A stretch of DNA of 64,000 nucleotides from assembly GCF_000518805.1 (NCBI RefSeq), contig NZ_JAEH01000010.1, forward strand, positions 61,334 to 125,333. The letters run 5' to 3'. Under the pieces are notes generated by a model. The model saw only the letters and a program-made list of their open reading frames with translations. It had not been told where the DNA came from and did not search any database. Positions within the stretch are counted from its first letter, which is position 1, and the number at the start of each line of letters is the position of its first letter. Of the stretch, positions 53,046-63,741 are shown piece by piece. The DNA comes from Shewanella waksmanii ATCC BAA-643. GTDB lineage: Bacteria > Pseudomonadota > Gammaproteobacteria > Enterobacterales > Shewanellaceae. The position numbers were made by a program, and so were the translations under genes.

Positions 53046-54674
53046 ATGATTTTAGGTTTCTCCCGCAGTTGGTCTGTCTCTAGCTACCTGTTAGCTGGTT
53101 TAGTGGTTTTGCCGTTGGTGGCCATTATTGTTCAAGCGATGGTGCCCGATGAAGCGATTTTCTCGCACCTTTTCAATACCGTACTTCCCACTTATATTTC
53201 TAATACCGTGCTGCTCATGCTTTGGGTATGTATTGGGGCGTTATTTGTTGCTGTTCCAGCGGCTTGGTTAGTCGCCCGCTGCCATTTTCGTGGTCGCTCA
53301 GTATTTCAGTGGGCATTACTGCTGCCTTTAGCTATGCCCGCTTACGTGGTTGCCTATGTCTATACGGATTTACTCGATTATGCCGGTCCGGTTCAACGAG
53401 TTTTACGTGGTTTTTTTGGCTGGCAGTCACCGCAAGACTACTACTTCCCTGAAGTCCGCTCTTTAGGCGGCGCTTCAGTGATGCTGGCATTGGTGTTGTT
53501 TCCCTATATTTACCTGTTGGCACGAACCGCATTCATGGAACAGTCTTCCAGTTTGCAGCATGCATCGAGAGTGATGGGGTGTGGCCCTTGGCGCAGTTTT
53601 TGGCGTTTGAGTTTACCAATGGCTCGTCCGGCATTAGCGGTAGGGGCGTCATTAGTTGCAATGGAAACCGTGGCAGATTTTGCCACTGTAAGCTACTTTG
53701 CGGTGCCAACGTTGACTACAGCCGTTTATGATACTTGGCTCGGCTACGGTAGCTTAGCAGCCGCTGCTAAGTTGTCTGCCATTATGTTGTTAGTGGTATT
53801 TTCTATGATTGGCTTCGAGCGCTTTGCTCGACGTAAGCAAAAGTTGTTTCAAAAGCAGACTGAAATTAATCGCGCCGACCTATACGAACTGAAGGGCATA
53901 AAAGGGGCTTTGGCAACCGCCTATTGCGGACTGTTACTGGTGTTTTCCTTCTTGTTACCGTTTATTATTTTGTTGCAGTACGCCATAAACTATTTTGATC
54001 AGAGTTGGCACAGTCAGTTTCTACAGTACAGTTGGAATAGTTTTTATATCGCCGCGATTGTCAGCGTTCTAACTGTGGCACTGGGGTTACTGCTAATGTT
54101 TGTTCGTCGCTGCAGCCCTAGGAAACAGGATTTGTTACCGTCACGCTTAGCTTCTACGGGCTACGCGTTGCCTGGCACGGTGCTCGCTATTGGTATCTTA
54201 GTTCCCTTGACCTATGCAGATTTTGCTATCAATGATATTTACGCTTACTTTGACCAGCGAGGCCCTGGGCTTATTTTAAGTGGTAGCGTGTTTGCCCTGA
54301 TAGCAGCTTTTTGTATTCGTTTTAGTGCGATAGCTATCGGCAGTATTGAAAACAGCTATAAACGTGTGAGTCCATCTTTAGATATGGCGGCCATAACCAT
54401 GGGTATGAAACCTAGAATACTGATGTGGCGTGTTCATCTGCCATTGCTGCGAAAGGGGGTTTTTGCTGGGTTATTATTAGTGTTTATTGAGTGCATGAAA
54501 GAGCTTCCTGCAGCCTTGTTGTTGCGCCCGGTCGGCTTTGAAAATCTCGCCACTTATGTGTTCCAGTTTGTGTCTGACGAGCAACTTGAACATGGCGCAT
54601 TAGCTGCTATCGTCATTGTATTGGTGGGTCTCATACCGCTTATCTATCTCAACCGTTCTTTGGAGCAACATTAA
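53046..54674 (+). CDS. fbpB: Ferric iron ABC transporter, permease (fused two halves)
   Basis: This 542-residue inner-membrane permease has two homologous halves, each of about six membrane helices with an EAA-type loop (LQHASRVMGCGPWRSFWRLSLPMARPAL in the first, LDMAAITMGMKPRILMWRVHLPLLRKG in the second). That fused layout is typical of FbpB/FutB-type ferric iron importers. The frame opens with TTG at 53034, but the ATG at 53046 has a GGA ribosome-binding site. The ATPase gene starts four bases after its stop. Confidence 0.92.
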   Translation: MILGFSRSWSVSSYLLAGLVVLPLVAIIVQAMVPDEAIFSHLFNTVLPTYISNTVLLMLWVCIGALFVAVPAAWLVARCHFRGRSVFQWALLLPLAMPAYVVAYVYTDLLDYAGPVQRVLRGFFGWQSPQDYYFPEVRSLGGASVMLALVLFPYIYLLARTAFMEQSSSLQHASRVMGCGPWRSFWRLSLPMARPALAVGASLVAMETVADFATVSYFAVPTLTTAVYDTWLGYGSLAAAAKLSAIMLLVVFSMIGFERFARRKQKLFQKQTEINRADLYELKGIKGALATAYCGLLLVFSFLLPFIILLQYAINYFDQSWHSQFLQYSWNSFYIAAIVSVLTVALGLLLMFVRRCSPRKQDLLPSRLASTGYALPGTVLAIGILVPLTYADFAINDIYAYFDQRGPGLILSGSVFALIAAFCIRFSAIAIGSIENSYKRVSPSLDMAAITMGMKPRILMWRVHLPLLRKGVFAGLLLVFIECMKELPAALLLRPVGFENLATYVFQFVSDEQLEHGALAAIVIVLVGLIPLIYLNRSLEQH

Positions 54675-54677
54675 ATT

Positions 54678-55706
54678 ATGTCGACACTGACTATTAATAA
54701 GGTATCAAGCGATTATCAAAGCCAGAGAGTGCTGACAGAGTTATCTTTGCAGGTAGAAAAGGGTGAGATTGCCGCACTGTTAGGCCCCAGTGGATGCGGC
54801 AAAACCACCTTACTACGTGCGATAGCGGGCTTGCAGGCGGTTTCTGCCGGCGAGATACATATCAATGGTGAGTTGGTCTCATCGCCAAGTGAACATCGAC
54901 CCAGTGAACAACGCGGCATCGGAATGATTTTTCAAGACTATGCACTATTTCCGCACCTGACTGTGGCTGACAACGTGCTTTTTGGTGTCAAAGGATTAGA
55001 TAATGCCGCACGCCAAGCTCGCCTCGATGAGATGCTCAGTTTAGTGAAGTTAGAAGGGCTTGCTCAGCGCTACCCCCATGAATTATCTGGCGGTCAGCAG
55101 CAGCGTGTATCGATTGCACGCTCATTAGCCTATGAGCCTGAACTCTTATTGTTAGATGAGCCTTTCTCAAACATTGATGCCAAGGTGCGCAGTGAAATGA
55201 TGTTAGAGATCCGTCAAATTCTAAAATCACGCGGCGTCAGTGCCATTTTTGTCACCCACAGTAAAGATGAAGCGTTTGTTTTTGCCGATAAGTTAGCTTT
55301 ATTTAAAGATGGGGCGATCGTTCAGTATGGGACTGCTGAGGAGCTGTATTCAGATCCGTGCGATCGTTATGTGGCGGACTTTTTGGGTAGCGGTAATTAC
55401 ATACCTGCGTCGGTATCAGATGATTATCAAGTGAACACGCCATTAGGCTTGTTGACCAGCACCAAAGTGTTACGCCAACCGGTTAATTACGAAGGCATGG
55501 TATTACTGCGGCCGCAGCAGATTGAAATCGCAGCTGACGAGTGTGGTAAGGGTGTCATTGTTGAGCGTCGCTTTTTAGGCAATATTTGTCATTATCAAGT
55601 CCAGTTAGCTGAGCAGTTTTATGAAGTTAAAAGCCAGTTGTTGCAATTGACACCTGGGCAGCGGGTACAGCTATCAGCACCGAGTCATCAATTGGTATTG
55701 TTTTAA
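54678..55706 (+). CDS. fbpC: Ferric iron ABC transporter, ATP-binding protein
   Basis: This 342-residue ATPase drives ferric iron uptake. Walker A is GPSGCGKTT, the Q-loop MIFQDYALFPHLT, signature LSGGQQQR, Walker B LLLLDEPFSNID and H-loop FVTHSKDEA. The region after about 235 is a TOBE-like regulatory domain (LRPQQIEIAADE ... LGNICHYQVQL). It is tightly linked to fbpB. Iron specificity is inferred from fbpA and the Fur box; the ATPase itself resembles those of other small-ion and polyamine importers. Confidence 0.92.
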   Translation: MSTLTINKVSSDYQSQRVLTELSLQVEKGEIAALLGPSGCGKTTLLRAIAGLQAVSAGEIHINGELVSSPSEHRPSEQRGIGMIFQDYALFPHLTVADNVLFGVKGLDNAARQARLDEMLSLVKLEGLAQRYPHELSGGQQQRVSIARSLAYEPELLLLDEPFSNIDAKVRSEMMLEIRQILKSRGVSAIFVTHSKDEAFVFADKLALFKDGAIVQYGTAEELYSDPCDRYVADFLGSGNYIPASVSDDYQVNTPLGLLTSTKVLRQPVNYEGMVLLRPQQIEIAADECGKGVIVERRFLGNICHYQVQLAEQFYEVKSQLLQLTPGQRVQLSAPSHQLVLF

Positions 55707-55898
55707 CAATAAAATCGACTCTAATCTTGCTCTTTGGACGGTCAGTATTGTATTGGGCTGGTTGCAATGATTAAAAAAAGGTAATCTTAATGATTAGTTG
55801 ATGTTTCAGTTGCTGGTTTTGTGCTTAGGTTAATACTATTAATCGCTAAAGTTTCGCATAATATGGCCGAAAATGAGACAGACATAAGGTGAGAATTG

Positions 55899-56834
55899 AT
55901 GGACAACCAGGCTATGCCACGAGAACAAATAGGTATTTGTGCAGAAGGGAACCTACACAGCGTTTATTTGATGTTTAATGCCGAGGACAATGTTGAGTCT
56001 CAACTTCGTCCTTGTGTCGCTAATGTTGCCCAGTATATCCATGAATTGGCAGATCAGTATGCCGATAGTGCTTTCAATGGTTTTGTGGCCATAGGGGCAA
56101 ATTATTGGGATAGTCTTTACCCGCAACAGCGTCCGCTAGAGCTTAAACCTTTCCCGGCAATGCATGTTGATAACCGTGATGCACCTGCACTTGAGTATGA
56201 CCTGTTCGTGCACGTTCGTTGCGATCGCTTTGACATCTTGCACTTAGTGGCAAATGAAGTGTGTCAGATGTTCGAAGGCCTGGTCGAGTTAGTCGATGAA
56301 GAGCGTGGTTTCCGCTTTTTGGAAAACCGCGATCTTACTGGCTTTGTTGATGGCACAGAAAACCCTAAGGGGCATGGGCGTCAAACGACCGCGTTAGTCG
56401 GGGATAGCGATCCAGCATTTAAAGGTGGCAGCTACATCCATGTGCAGAAGTTTGCCCACAACCTGAGTAAATGGAATCGCCTTCCGGTTAAAAAGCAAGA
56501 AGATATCATCGGTCGCACCAAGCAAGATAATATTGAATACGCCAGTGCTGATAAGCCGTTAACCAGCCATATTAAGCGGGTTAACCTGAAGGACGAGCAA
56601 GGTAATTCATTGGAGATTTTGCGCCAGAGCATGCCTTATGGCTCTGTTAAAGAGCAAGGTTTGATGTTTATTTCTATGTGCCACAATGCCAGCAACTTTG
56701 AGAAAATGCTGCATAGCATGGTGCACGGGGATGGTGAAGGAAACCATGATCATTTAATGCACTTTACTCAAGCGTTGACCGGTTCTTCCTTTTTCTGCCC
56801 ATCACTCGACTTTTTAGAAAGCGCTAGCCAATAA
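55899..56834 (+). CDS. Dye-decolorising (DyP-type) peroxidase
   Basis: DyP peroxidases are haem enzymes that oxidise various substrates with hydrogen peroxide. The 311-residue protein has the family's GXXDG motif as GFVDGTENPKG, with catalytic aspartate, and later NRLPVKKQEDIIGRTK and FISMCHNASNFEKML segments. There is no Tat signal, so it is a cytoplasmic form similar to YfeX rather than EfeB. The ATG at 55899 follows a TTG at 55896. It lies downstream of the iron ABC genes but after a gap of about 190 bases, so co-regulation is only a possibility. A terminator follows. Confidence 0.92.
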   Translation: MDNQAMPREQIGICAEGNLHSVYLMFNAEDNVESQLRPCVANVAQYIHELADQYADSAFNGFVAIGANYWDSLYPQQRPLELKPFPAMHVDNRDAPALEYDLFVHVRCDRFDILHLVANEVCQMFEGLVELVDEERGFRFLENRDLTGFVDGTENPKGHGRQTTALVGDSDPAFKGGSYIHVQKFAHNLSKWNRLPVKKQEDIIGRTKQDNIEYASADKPLTSHIKRVNLKDEQGNSLEILRQSMPYGSVKEQGLMFISMCHNASNFEKMLHSMVHGDGEGNHDHLMHFTQALTGSSFFCPSLDFLESASQ

Positions 56835-56838
56835 ACAC

Positions 56839-56867
56839 AAAAAACGCACCTTAAGGTGCGTTTTTTT
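56839..56867. terminator. Bidirectional terminator
   Basis: Arms AAAAACGCACC and GGTGCGTTTTT lie between the DyP gene and the convergent cupin gene. Confidence 0.87.
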
Positions 56868-57324
56868 ATGCCTCATCACTGTCCCAATAGTTAGTGGGAC
56901 GCTTGGCATAAATTTCGTCGATGCTGCGGACTTGCACTTTATTATTGTCGGGATAAACCACCACATCATGCTGATCGCGATTGCCTATTACTAAGAAGAT
57001 AAACTCGCTGTCATAGTCATTTCTTAGTGTATGGGCGATAGCGCTGTTTGCATTAAAGCAAATGTAGTCGCCTTTCTTAAACAGTTGCGGTTCACCGTCG
57101 ATAAGCAGTGTAGCCTGCCCCTCAATAGCGTAAATATGTTCCTCTTCTTTGGTATGGTAGTGAGCCACTGAGGAAGTTTTACCTGGCGCAAGCTTCTCCA
57201 TTGTGACCCCAATTTTTTCGCAACCAGCGGCGTCGCCGATATGCTTTTGTGCGCTGGCATATTGATCGGTGTGCTGCCAAGACTCCCAACAGACGTCATT
57301 GATATTAATTATTTTACTTGTCAT
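56866..57324 (-). CDS. Cupin-domain protein
   Basis: This 152-residue cytoplasmic protein has a single cupin barrel with both metal-binding motifs: PGKTSSVAHYHTKEEEHIYAIEGQATL (His-His-Glu) and GDYICFNANSAIAHTLRN (His). That is the layout of small cupins that bind iron, manganese or sugars. The ATG at 57324 has an AAGGAT ribosome-binding site; the frame upstream to 57396 is unsupported. No substrate can be proposed. Confidence 0.85.
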   Translation of the reverse strand: MTSKIININDVCWESWQHTDQYASAQKHIGDAAGCEKIGVTMEKLAPGKTSSVAHYHTKEEEHIYAIEGQATLLIDGEPQLFKKGDYICFNANSAIAHTLRNDYDSEFIFLVIGNRDQHDVVVYPDNNKVQVRSIDEIYAKRPTNYWDSDEA

Positions 57325-57424
57325 CGATACATCCTTAGCCCAAAAACGGCTTTGACTTTGGCTAATTAGCGTCTCATGAATGTTTACATGATTCAATATA
57401 TTGTATGCGTCATTTTGCCGGGAT

Positions 57425-57453
57425 AAAAAAAAGAAGCGTATTTACGCTTCTTT
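57425..57453 (-). terminator. Intrinsic terminator of argR
   Basis: On the minus strand the arms GAAAGAAGCGTA and TACGCTTCTTTT are followed by a T-run, about 35 bases after the argR stop. Confidence 0.82.
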
Positions 57454-57487
57454 CTAATGGGGTTAACTGTGCTAACTCGGTTGTTGT

Positions 57488-57958
57488 TTAGTCAGCATAG
57501 TTGAATAATGATTTAACCGTTTCTAGCGTTTTGTCGATTTGCTGGATATTTGATGGACAAATAAAGATGGTGTCATCACCGGCAATCGTGCCTAAAATTC
57601 CTTCTGGTTTACCGATTGAATCGAGCAGTCGAGCGATTAATTGTGCAGCGCCTGGGCTCGTACGTACCACGATCATGCTTTGATTGTGGTCAACATCTAA
57701 TACCAAGTTTTTTAATGGGCTACCAGCAGTTGGCACACCTAATTCAGCAGGCAAGCAATACACCATCTCTTGCTTGGCATTACGCGTCCTGACTGCGCCG
57801 AACTTGCTTAACATGCGCGACACTTTAGATTGGTTAATATTATTATAACCTTCATTTTGTAGCGCATTAACAATCTCACTTTGGGAGCCAAATCGCTCCT
57901 CTTTGAGAATCGCCTTAAACGTTTTTACTAATTCATCCTGATTTTTACTTGCTTGCAT
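57488..57958 (-). CDS. argR: Arginine repressor ArgR
   Basis: ArgR is a hexameric repressor of arginine biosynthesis that needs L-arginine. At 156 residues it is the same length as in E. coli. The N-terminal winged helix contains [38 protein letters not shown], and the C-terminal part has [19 protein letters not shown] and [15 protein letters not shown], which form the arginine-binding core. It is divergent from mdh with an ARG box between them, as in E. coli, and probably autoregulated. Confidence 0.94.
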   Translation of the reverse strand: MQASKNQDELVKTFKAILKEERFGSQSEIVNALQNEGYNNINQSKVSRMLSKFGAVRTRNAKQEMVYCLPAELGVPTAGSPLKNLVLDVDHNQSMIVVRTSPGAAQLIARLLDSIGKPEGILGTIAGDDTIFICPSNIQQIDKTLETVKSLFNYAD

Positions 57959-58037
57959 AGTATTTTTATTCTTTATTCAAAAATCTCGCTCATTTTGAAT
58001 ATCTTTGACTTTTTTGTCAACAATTACTCGAATTGGT

Positions 58038-58051
58038 TGAATAAAAATTCA
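58038..58051. promoter_or_regulatory. ARG box between argR and mdh
   Basis: TGAATAAAAATTCA is a perfect match to the palindromic core TGAAT-N4-ATTCA of ArgR boxes. It lies about 80 bases before argR. A second, weaker half-site (TTATTCA) lies right at the argR start region near 57973. Paired boxes are usual, so autoregulation is likely. Confidence 0.65.
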
Positions 58052-58274
58052 ATATGATGACTTTTGTAGAGTTAGAGAATTGGCTGTGTGTGACAATTTG
58101 TATCATTTTCTGGAGTAAAAATACTAATGTGGGCTGCTTGTGGCAATAACATATGGCGAAAATGTCAGTTGCACGACTAAGGGATAATTGAATTTTGTTT
58201 GTGATTCCAGTAATGTTGCGCCATCAACAAATACGATCTACATCACAAATATCCAAGAAATAACGGAGATAACT

Positions 58275-59210
58275 ATGAAAGTTGCTGTACTTGGTGCCGC
58301 TGGTGGTATTGGCCAGGCTTTAGCCCTACTTCTGAAAACTCAGCTGCCTGCCGGTTCAAAACTGTCCCTATATGATATCGCACCTGTTACCCCTGGTGTC
58401 GCCGTTGACCTTAGCCACATCCCAACTGATGTTGAAGTTAAAGGTTTTGCTGGTGAAGACCCAACACCTGCGTTAGAAGGCGCTGATGTTGTTCTTATCT
58501 CTGCTGGTGTCGCACGTAAGCCAGGCATGGACCGCTCAGATCTATTCAATATCAATGCGGGTATTGTTAGAAACCTAGTTGAAAAATGTGCTGCTGCTTG
58601 TCCAAAAGCATTGATTGGTATTATTACTAACCCTGTTAACACTACGGTAGCGATTGCAGCTGAAGTATTGAAAGCGGCAGGTGTCTATGACAAAAATCGT
58701 TTGTTCGGTGTGACTACACTAGATGTTATCCGTTCTGAAACTTTCGTTGCAGAAGCCAAAGGCCTGAATGTTGCTGACGTGAATGTCAATGTGATTGGCG
58801 GCCACAGCGGTGTAACTATCTTGCCTCTACTTTCTCAAATTGAAGGTGTGAGCTTTAGCGATGAAGAAGTAGCTGCATTAACGACACGCATTCAGAATGC
58901 GGGTACCGAAGTGGTTGAAGCTAAAGCCGGTGGCGGTAGTGCTACACTGTCAATGGGCCAAGCTGCATGCCGCTTTGGTTTATCGCTAGTGCGTGGTCTT
59001 CAAGGTGAAGCCAACGTGGTTGAGTGTGCCTATGTCGATGGTGGCAGTGAGCACGCAGAGTTTTTTGCGCAACCAGTATTGCTTGGCAAAAATGGTGTTG
59101 AGCAGGTACTAGCTTACGGTGAAACGAGTGCGTTTGAAGCCAATGCCCGTGATGCAATGCTAGATACCCTAAAAGCTGACATTACCTTAGGTATCGATTT
59201 CGTTAAGTAA
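58275..59210 (+). CDS. mdh: Malate dehydrogenase
   Basis: Mdh oxidises malate to oxaloacetate with NAD in the citric acid cycle. From the ATG at 58275 it has 311 residues, the normal size. The NAD-binding motif [14 protein letters not shown], substrate arginines ([11 protein letters not shown]), ITNPVNTTV and the catalytic histidine in [12 protein letters not shown] are all present. A GGAG ribosome-binding site supports the start; the open frame back to 58188 does not look coding. It is divergent from argR and has its own terminator. Confidence 0.96.
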   Translation: MKVAVLGAAGGIGQALALLLKTQLPAGSKLSLYDIAPVTPGVAVDLSHIPTDVEVKGFAGEDPTPALEGADVVLISAGVARKPGMDRSDLFNINAGIVRNLVEKCAAACPKALIGIITNPVNTTVAIAAEVLKAAGVYDKNRLFGVTTLDVIRSETFVAEAKGLNVADVNVNVIGGHSGVTILPLLSQIEGVSFSDEEVAALTTRIQNAGTEVVEAKAGGGSATLSMGQAACRFGLSLVRGLQGEANVVECAYVDGGSEHAEFFAQPVLLGKNGVEQVLAYGETSAFEANARDAMLDTLKADITLGIDFVK

Positions 59211-59224
59211 ATCGTTAGCAAAAC

Positions 59225-59254
59225 AAAAAAAAGGAGCCTAATGGCTCCTTTTTT
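59225..59254. terminator. Terminator between mdh and ispB
   Basis: Arms AAAAAAGGAGCC and GGCTCCTTTTTT follow mdh; ispB is convergent. Confidence 0.88.
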
Positions 59255-59281
59255 ATTTGCTCGGTATTAAGCTTGCGACTT

Positions 59282-60253
59282 TTAGTGGCTACGCGCTGCT
59301 GCGATTTCAGCTAAAGAGATCAGCGCTTGCTTGTACTCACTGTCTGGTAGGGGAGAAAGTGCCGCTATGGCTTTGTCAGATTCTTCTAGCGCACGTTTTT
59401 CGGTATACGCCAGCGCCCCGCAACTATGCAATGCTGCCATAATGGTTTCGATATGCTCAGTACCGTCACCTTTCTCAATCGCTTCGCGGATCATTGCGCT
59501 TTGCGATTCGGTGCCATTTGCGATGGCATAAATCAGCGGCAGTGTTGGCTTTCCTTCGGCAAGATCATCACCGATGTTTTTGCCAAGCTCTTCAGTATCT
59601 GCGGTGTAATCGAGTAAGTCATCGGTGAGCTGGAAGGCGGTGCCGAGGTATTTGCCATAATCAGCAAGTGCGGTTTGAATCTCTATTGGACTGTCAGCAA
59701 GCACCCCTGCTAGGCGTGTCGCAGCTTCAAATAGCTTGGCGGTCTTGCAGTAAATGACACGCATGTAACTTTCTTCGGTGGTATCGGGGTCATTACAGTT
59801 CATCAACTGAAGTACCTCACCCTCTGCCAAAATGTTAGTTGCATCAGCTAGAACTTCTAGTACTTGCATGCTGCCTAACTCTGTCATCATCTGGAACGAG
59901 CGAGTATAAAGAAAGTCCCCAACCAACACGCTCGCACTATTGCCAAATAGGGCATTGGCGGTTTCACGCCCTCGGCGTAGCATAGACTCATCAACGACAT
60001 CATCATGCAGCAAGGAAGCGGTATGAATGAATTCAATGATGGCTGCTAATTTAAGGTGGGCTTCACCTTGGTAGTCAATGGCACGTGCAGCTAATATTGA
60101 TAGCAGCGGACGCATGCGTTTGCCGCCACCATTGATAATGTAGAAACCTAACTGGTTAATTAAGGCTACATCAGACTCGAGTTGTTTATAGATTAGCTGG
60201 TCGACATTTTTCATGTCGTGGTCAGCTAACTGACGAATGGCGTTCAAATCCAT
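59282..60253 (-). CDS. ispB: Octaprenyl diphosphate synthase IspB
   Basis: IspB makes the C40 side chain of ubiquinone and menaquinone from isopentenyl diphosphate. The 323-residue protein carries the two aspartate-rich motifs of trans-prenyl synthases: LLHDDVVDES and LTDDLLDYTAD. The early segment YIINGGGKRMRPLL is also conserved. As in E. coli it is divergent from rplU-rpmA. Confidence 0.94.
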   Translation of the reverse strand: MDLNAIRQLADHDMKNVDQLIYKQLESDVALINQLGFYIINGGGKRMRPLLSILAARAIDYQGEAHLKLAAIIEFIHTASLLHDDVVDESMLRRGRETANALFGNSASVLVGDFLYTRSFQMMTELGSMQVLEVLADATNILAEGEVLQLMNCNDPDTTEESYMRVIYCKTAKLFEAATRLAGVLADSPIEIQTALADYGKYLGTAFQLTDDLLDYTADTEELGKNIGDDLAEGKPTLPLIYAIANGTESQSAMIREAIEKGDGTEHIETIMAALHSCGALAYTEKRALEESDKAIAALSPLPDSEYKQALISLAEIAAARSH

Positions 60254-60412
60254 ATTTAGGCTCTACCGTTAGGATACTTAAAAAGGGCGCATCCAATTTA
60301 ATGCAAAAATGTTATAATATTGCGATTCTACCTAAAAATACGCTGTAAGACAGTATTAGTGAGCCATTGTGAGAGTAATTCCGATCTTTTTTTGATCAAA
60401 GTGAATTAGGAC

Positions 60413-60441
60413 TTGTCAGCTTGGTCTAGTTAGCGTAAACT
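60413..60441 (+). promoter_or_regulatory. Candidate promoter of rplU-rpmA
   Basis: TTGTCA (60413-60418) and TAAACT (60436-60441) are separated by exactly 17 bases, about 85 bases before rplU. Both hexamers match sigma70 consensus at four or five of six positions. Confidence 0.55.
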
Positions 60442-60524
60442 CCGCGACCATTGTCATTAAAGCTTTTATAGCACCCAGCCTAATAAAAAAGTCTGCGTGT
60501 TAGAAATATCGGAGTAAAATAGCT

Positions 60525-60836
60525 ATGTACGCTGTTTTTCAAAGTGGTGGTAAGCAACACCGTGTTGCTGCAGGCCATACTGTACGTCTAGAAAAATTAG
60601 AAGTTGCTACAGGTGAAACTATCGAATTTGACCAAGTATTATTGGTTGCTGATGGTGAAACTGTACACGTTGGTGCACCTTTAGTTGAAGGTGGTAAGGT
60701 TATCGCTGAAGTTATCAACCACGGTCGTGGTGAGAAGGTAACTATTCAGAAGTTTAACCGTCGTAAGCACCACGAAAAGAAAATGGGCCACCGTCAGTGG
60801 TTCACCGAAGTTAAAATTACAGCTATCAACGCTTAA
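60525..60836 (+). CDS. rplU: 50S ribosomal protein L21
   Basis: This 103-residue protein binds 23S rRNA in the large subunit. The opening [25 protein letters not shown] and the end [20 protein letters not shown] are the standard L21 sequence. A GGAG ribosome-binding site precedes it, and rpmA starts 15 bases after its stop. Confidence 0.98.
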   Translation: MYAVFQSGGKQHRVAAGHTVRLEKLEVATGETIEFDQVLLVADGETVHVGAPLVEGGKVIAEVINHGRGEKVTIQKFNRRKHHEKKMGHRQWFTEVKITAINA

Positions 60837-60848
60837 TTAGGAGTCTAA

Positions 60849-61106
<258 letters not shown>

Positions 61107-61133
61107 TCTGAGCGCAAGCAAAGATTTAAATAG

Positions 61134-61160
61134 AGCCCTGCCTTTGGCGGGGCTTTATTG
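61134..61160 (+). terminator. Terminator after rpmA
   Basis: Arms AGCCCTGCC and GGCGGGGCT, with one G-T pair, are followed by TTATTGTTTTT. Some read-through to obgE is likely given conserved order. Confidence 0.75.
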
Positions 61161-61292
61161 TTTTTGTAGAGAGTTAAAATCAATGTTGCAGTTTAATTGG
61201 CGACGTTGAATGTGACTGCTGAGTAGCAAATGACTATCCAGCAGTGTAAAGAACATTGTTTTTTTGGCGACCCGAATAGATAGCGGATATAA

Positions 61293-62480
<1,188 letters not shown>

Positions 62481-62515
62481 AGTATTGTCAGCGTATCAGC
62501 TCCATAGAGGGCTCT

Positions 62516-63277
62516 GTGTACGCTGATACTCAAAATGATATAACCCGCCAAGTTGTGCGGGTTGCGCAACTCCTGCTTGCCTACGGTGCTGAGTCAGAAC
62601 TCGTTGAAGAGATGAGTCAGCGTCTAGGTGCGGCACTGGGACTAGCCAGTGTCGAACTGTCTATCTCGTCAAACTCCCTTGTTTTAACTAGCCTAGTTCA
62701 TGGGCGCTGCATTACCACCACAAGACGTATTCGCGAACATGGGATCAATATGACCATTATTTGCGAGTTGCAACGAATCTGTTTGCTGACAGAGAAAGGC
62801 TTGTATGGTCTGGCTGAGGTGCGCAAGCGAGTTAATAGGATAGAGCCGAGAAGTTACCCTAAGCGTTACCTGATTCCCATGATTGGCCTTTCTTGCGCAA
62901 GCTTTTGTCATCTGTATGGTGGGGATTTAGCGGCTAGCGCACTCACTTTTTTAGCCAGCTCTATCGGTATGCTAGTACGGTTGCAGATAGCAAAGCATCA
63001 TTTTAATTTACTCGTTAATTTTGCGGTGACAGCCTTTATTACCGTAGGAATCGCCCAATTAGGTTATCACTTCGAGCTAACTTCAACGCCTAAACTGCCT
63101 ATGGCGGCCAGTGTACTCATGCTGGTACCTGGTTTTCCGATGATCAATGCCATTTCAGATATGGTCAAAGGCCATTTAAATGTGGGTATTGCCCGCTGGG
63201 GCCATGCTACCTTATTGACCGTCGCCTCTGTCGTAGGCATTACTATGGCGATGCAAGTCGGTGGCTTGTTATTATGA
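62516..63277 (+). CDS. Threonine/serine exporter, large subunit (YjjP/ThrE N-terminal half)
   Basis: This 253-residue inner-membrane protein corresponds to the N-terminal part of ThrE, seen as a separate gene (YjjP family). It has a cytoplasmic N-terminal domain (about 1-115, with LLLAYGAESELVEEMSQRLG and RIREHGINM) and about five membrane helices with MLVPGFPMINAISDMVKGH. It starts at GTG. Its stop overlaps the next gene's ATG by four bases (ATGA), so the two subunits are translated together. Substrate threonine/serine is the family's established role for ThrE; for YjjP the related succinate export has also been proposed. Confidence 0.87.
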   Translation: MYADTQNDITRQVVRVAQLLLAYGAESELVEEMSQRLGAALGLASVELSISSNSLVLTSLVHGRCITTTRRIREHGINMTIICELQRICLLTEKGLYGLAEVRKRVNRIEPRSYPKRYLIPMIGLSCASFCHLYGGDLAASALTFLASSIGMLVRLQIAKHHFNLLVNFAVTAFITVGIAQLGYHFELTSTPKLPMAASVLMLVPGFPMINAISDMVKGHLNVGIARWGHATLLTVASVVGITMAMQVGGLLL

Positions 63278-63741
63278 TGCTGATTACCTCGTTAATCAAT
63301 GATGCGATTTTCTCAGCTATTCCGGCTGTCGGTTTTGCCATGGTGTTCAATGTTCCACGGCGCTATCTTGGCTATTGCGCGATCGCCGGCGCGCTAGGTC
63401 ATAGCACTCGCACTCTACTGATGCACTTTAACTTGCCGATAGAGTGGGCCACTTTTATTGCGGCAGCCATAGTGGGGTTGCTGACTATACAATTTGCTAA
63501 ACGGCATTTAGCGCCACCATTAATGTATGCTGTTGCCGCGATTATACCTATGGTGCCAGGCACCTATGCATTTAATACCGTTATTGCACTAGTGCAATTA
63601 TCGATGCTGCCTACAGTAACAACCGAGCTACTCGATAGCGTTATCAGTAATGGTTTAAAAACCGTGTTTATACTTGGCGCACTCGCTGTGGGCTTAGCCA
63701 TGCCAAGTTTACTCTATTATCGAAGTCGGCCAGTGGTCTAA
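63274..63741 (+). CDS. Threonine/serine exporter, small subunit (YjjB/ThrE C-terminal half)
   Basis: This 155-residue protein has about five membrane helices and the DUF3815 pattern: VPRRYLGYCAIAGALGHSTRTLLMH and AAIIPMVPGTYAFNTVIALVQL. It is the complement of the preceding YjjP-type gene and overlaps it by four bases. The stop codon TAA at 63739-63741 is formed at the very edge of the repeat element that follows, so the natural C terminus may have been longer or different before insertion. Confidence 0.86.
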   Translation: MMLITSLINDAIFSAIPAVGFAMVFNVPRRYLGYCAIAGALGHSTRTLLMHFNLPIEWATFIAAAIVGLLTIQFAKRHLAPPLMYAVAAIIPMVPGTYAFNTVIALVQLSMLPTVTTELLDSVISNGLKTVFILGALAVGLAMPSLLYYRSRPVV

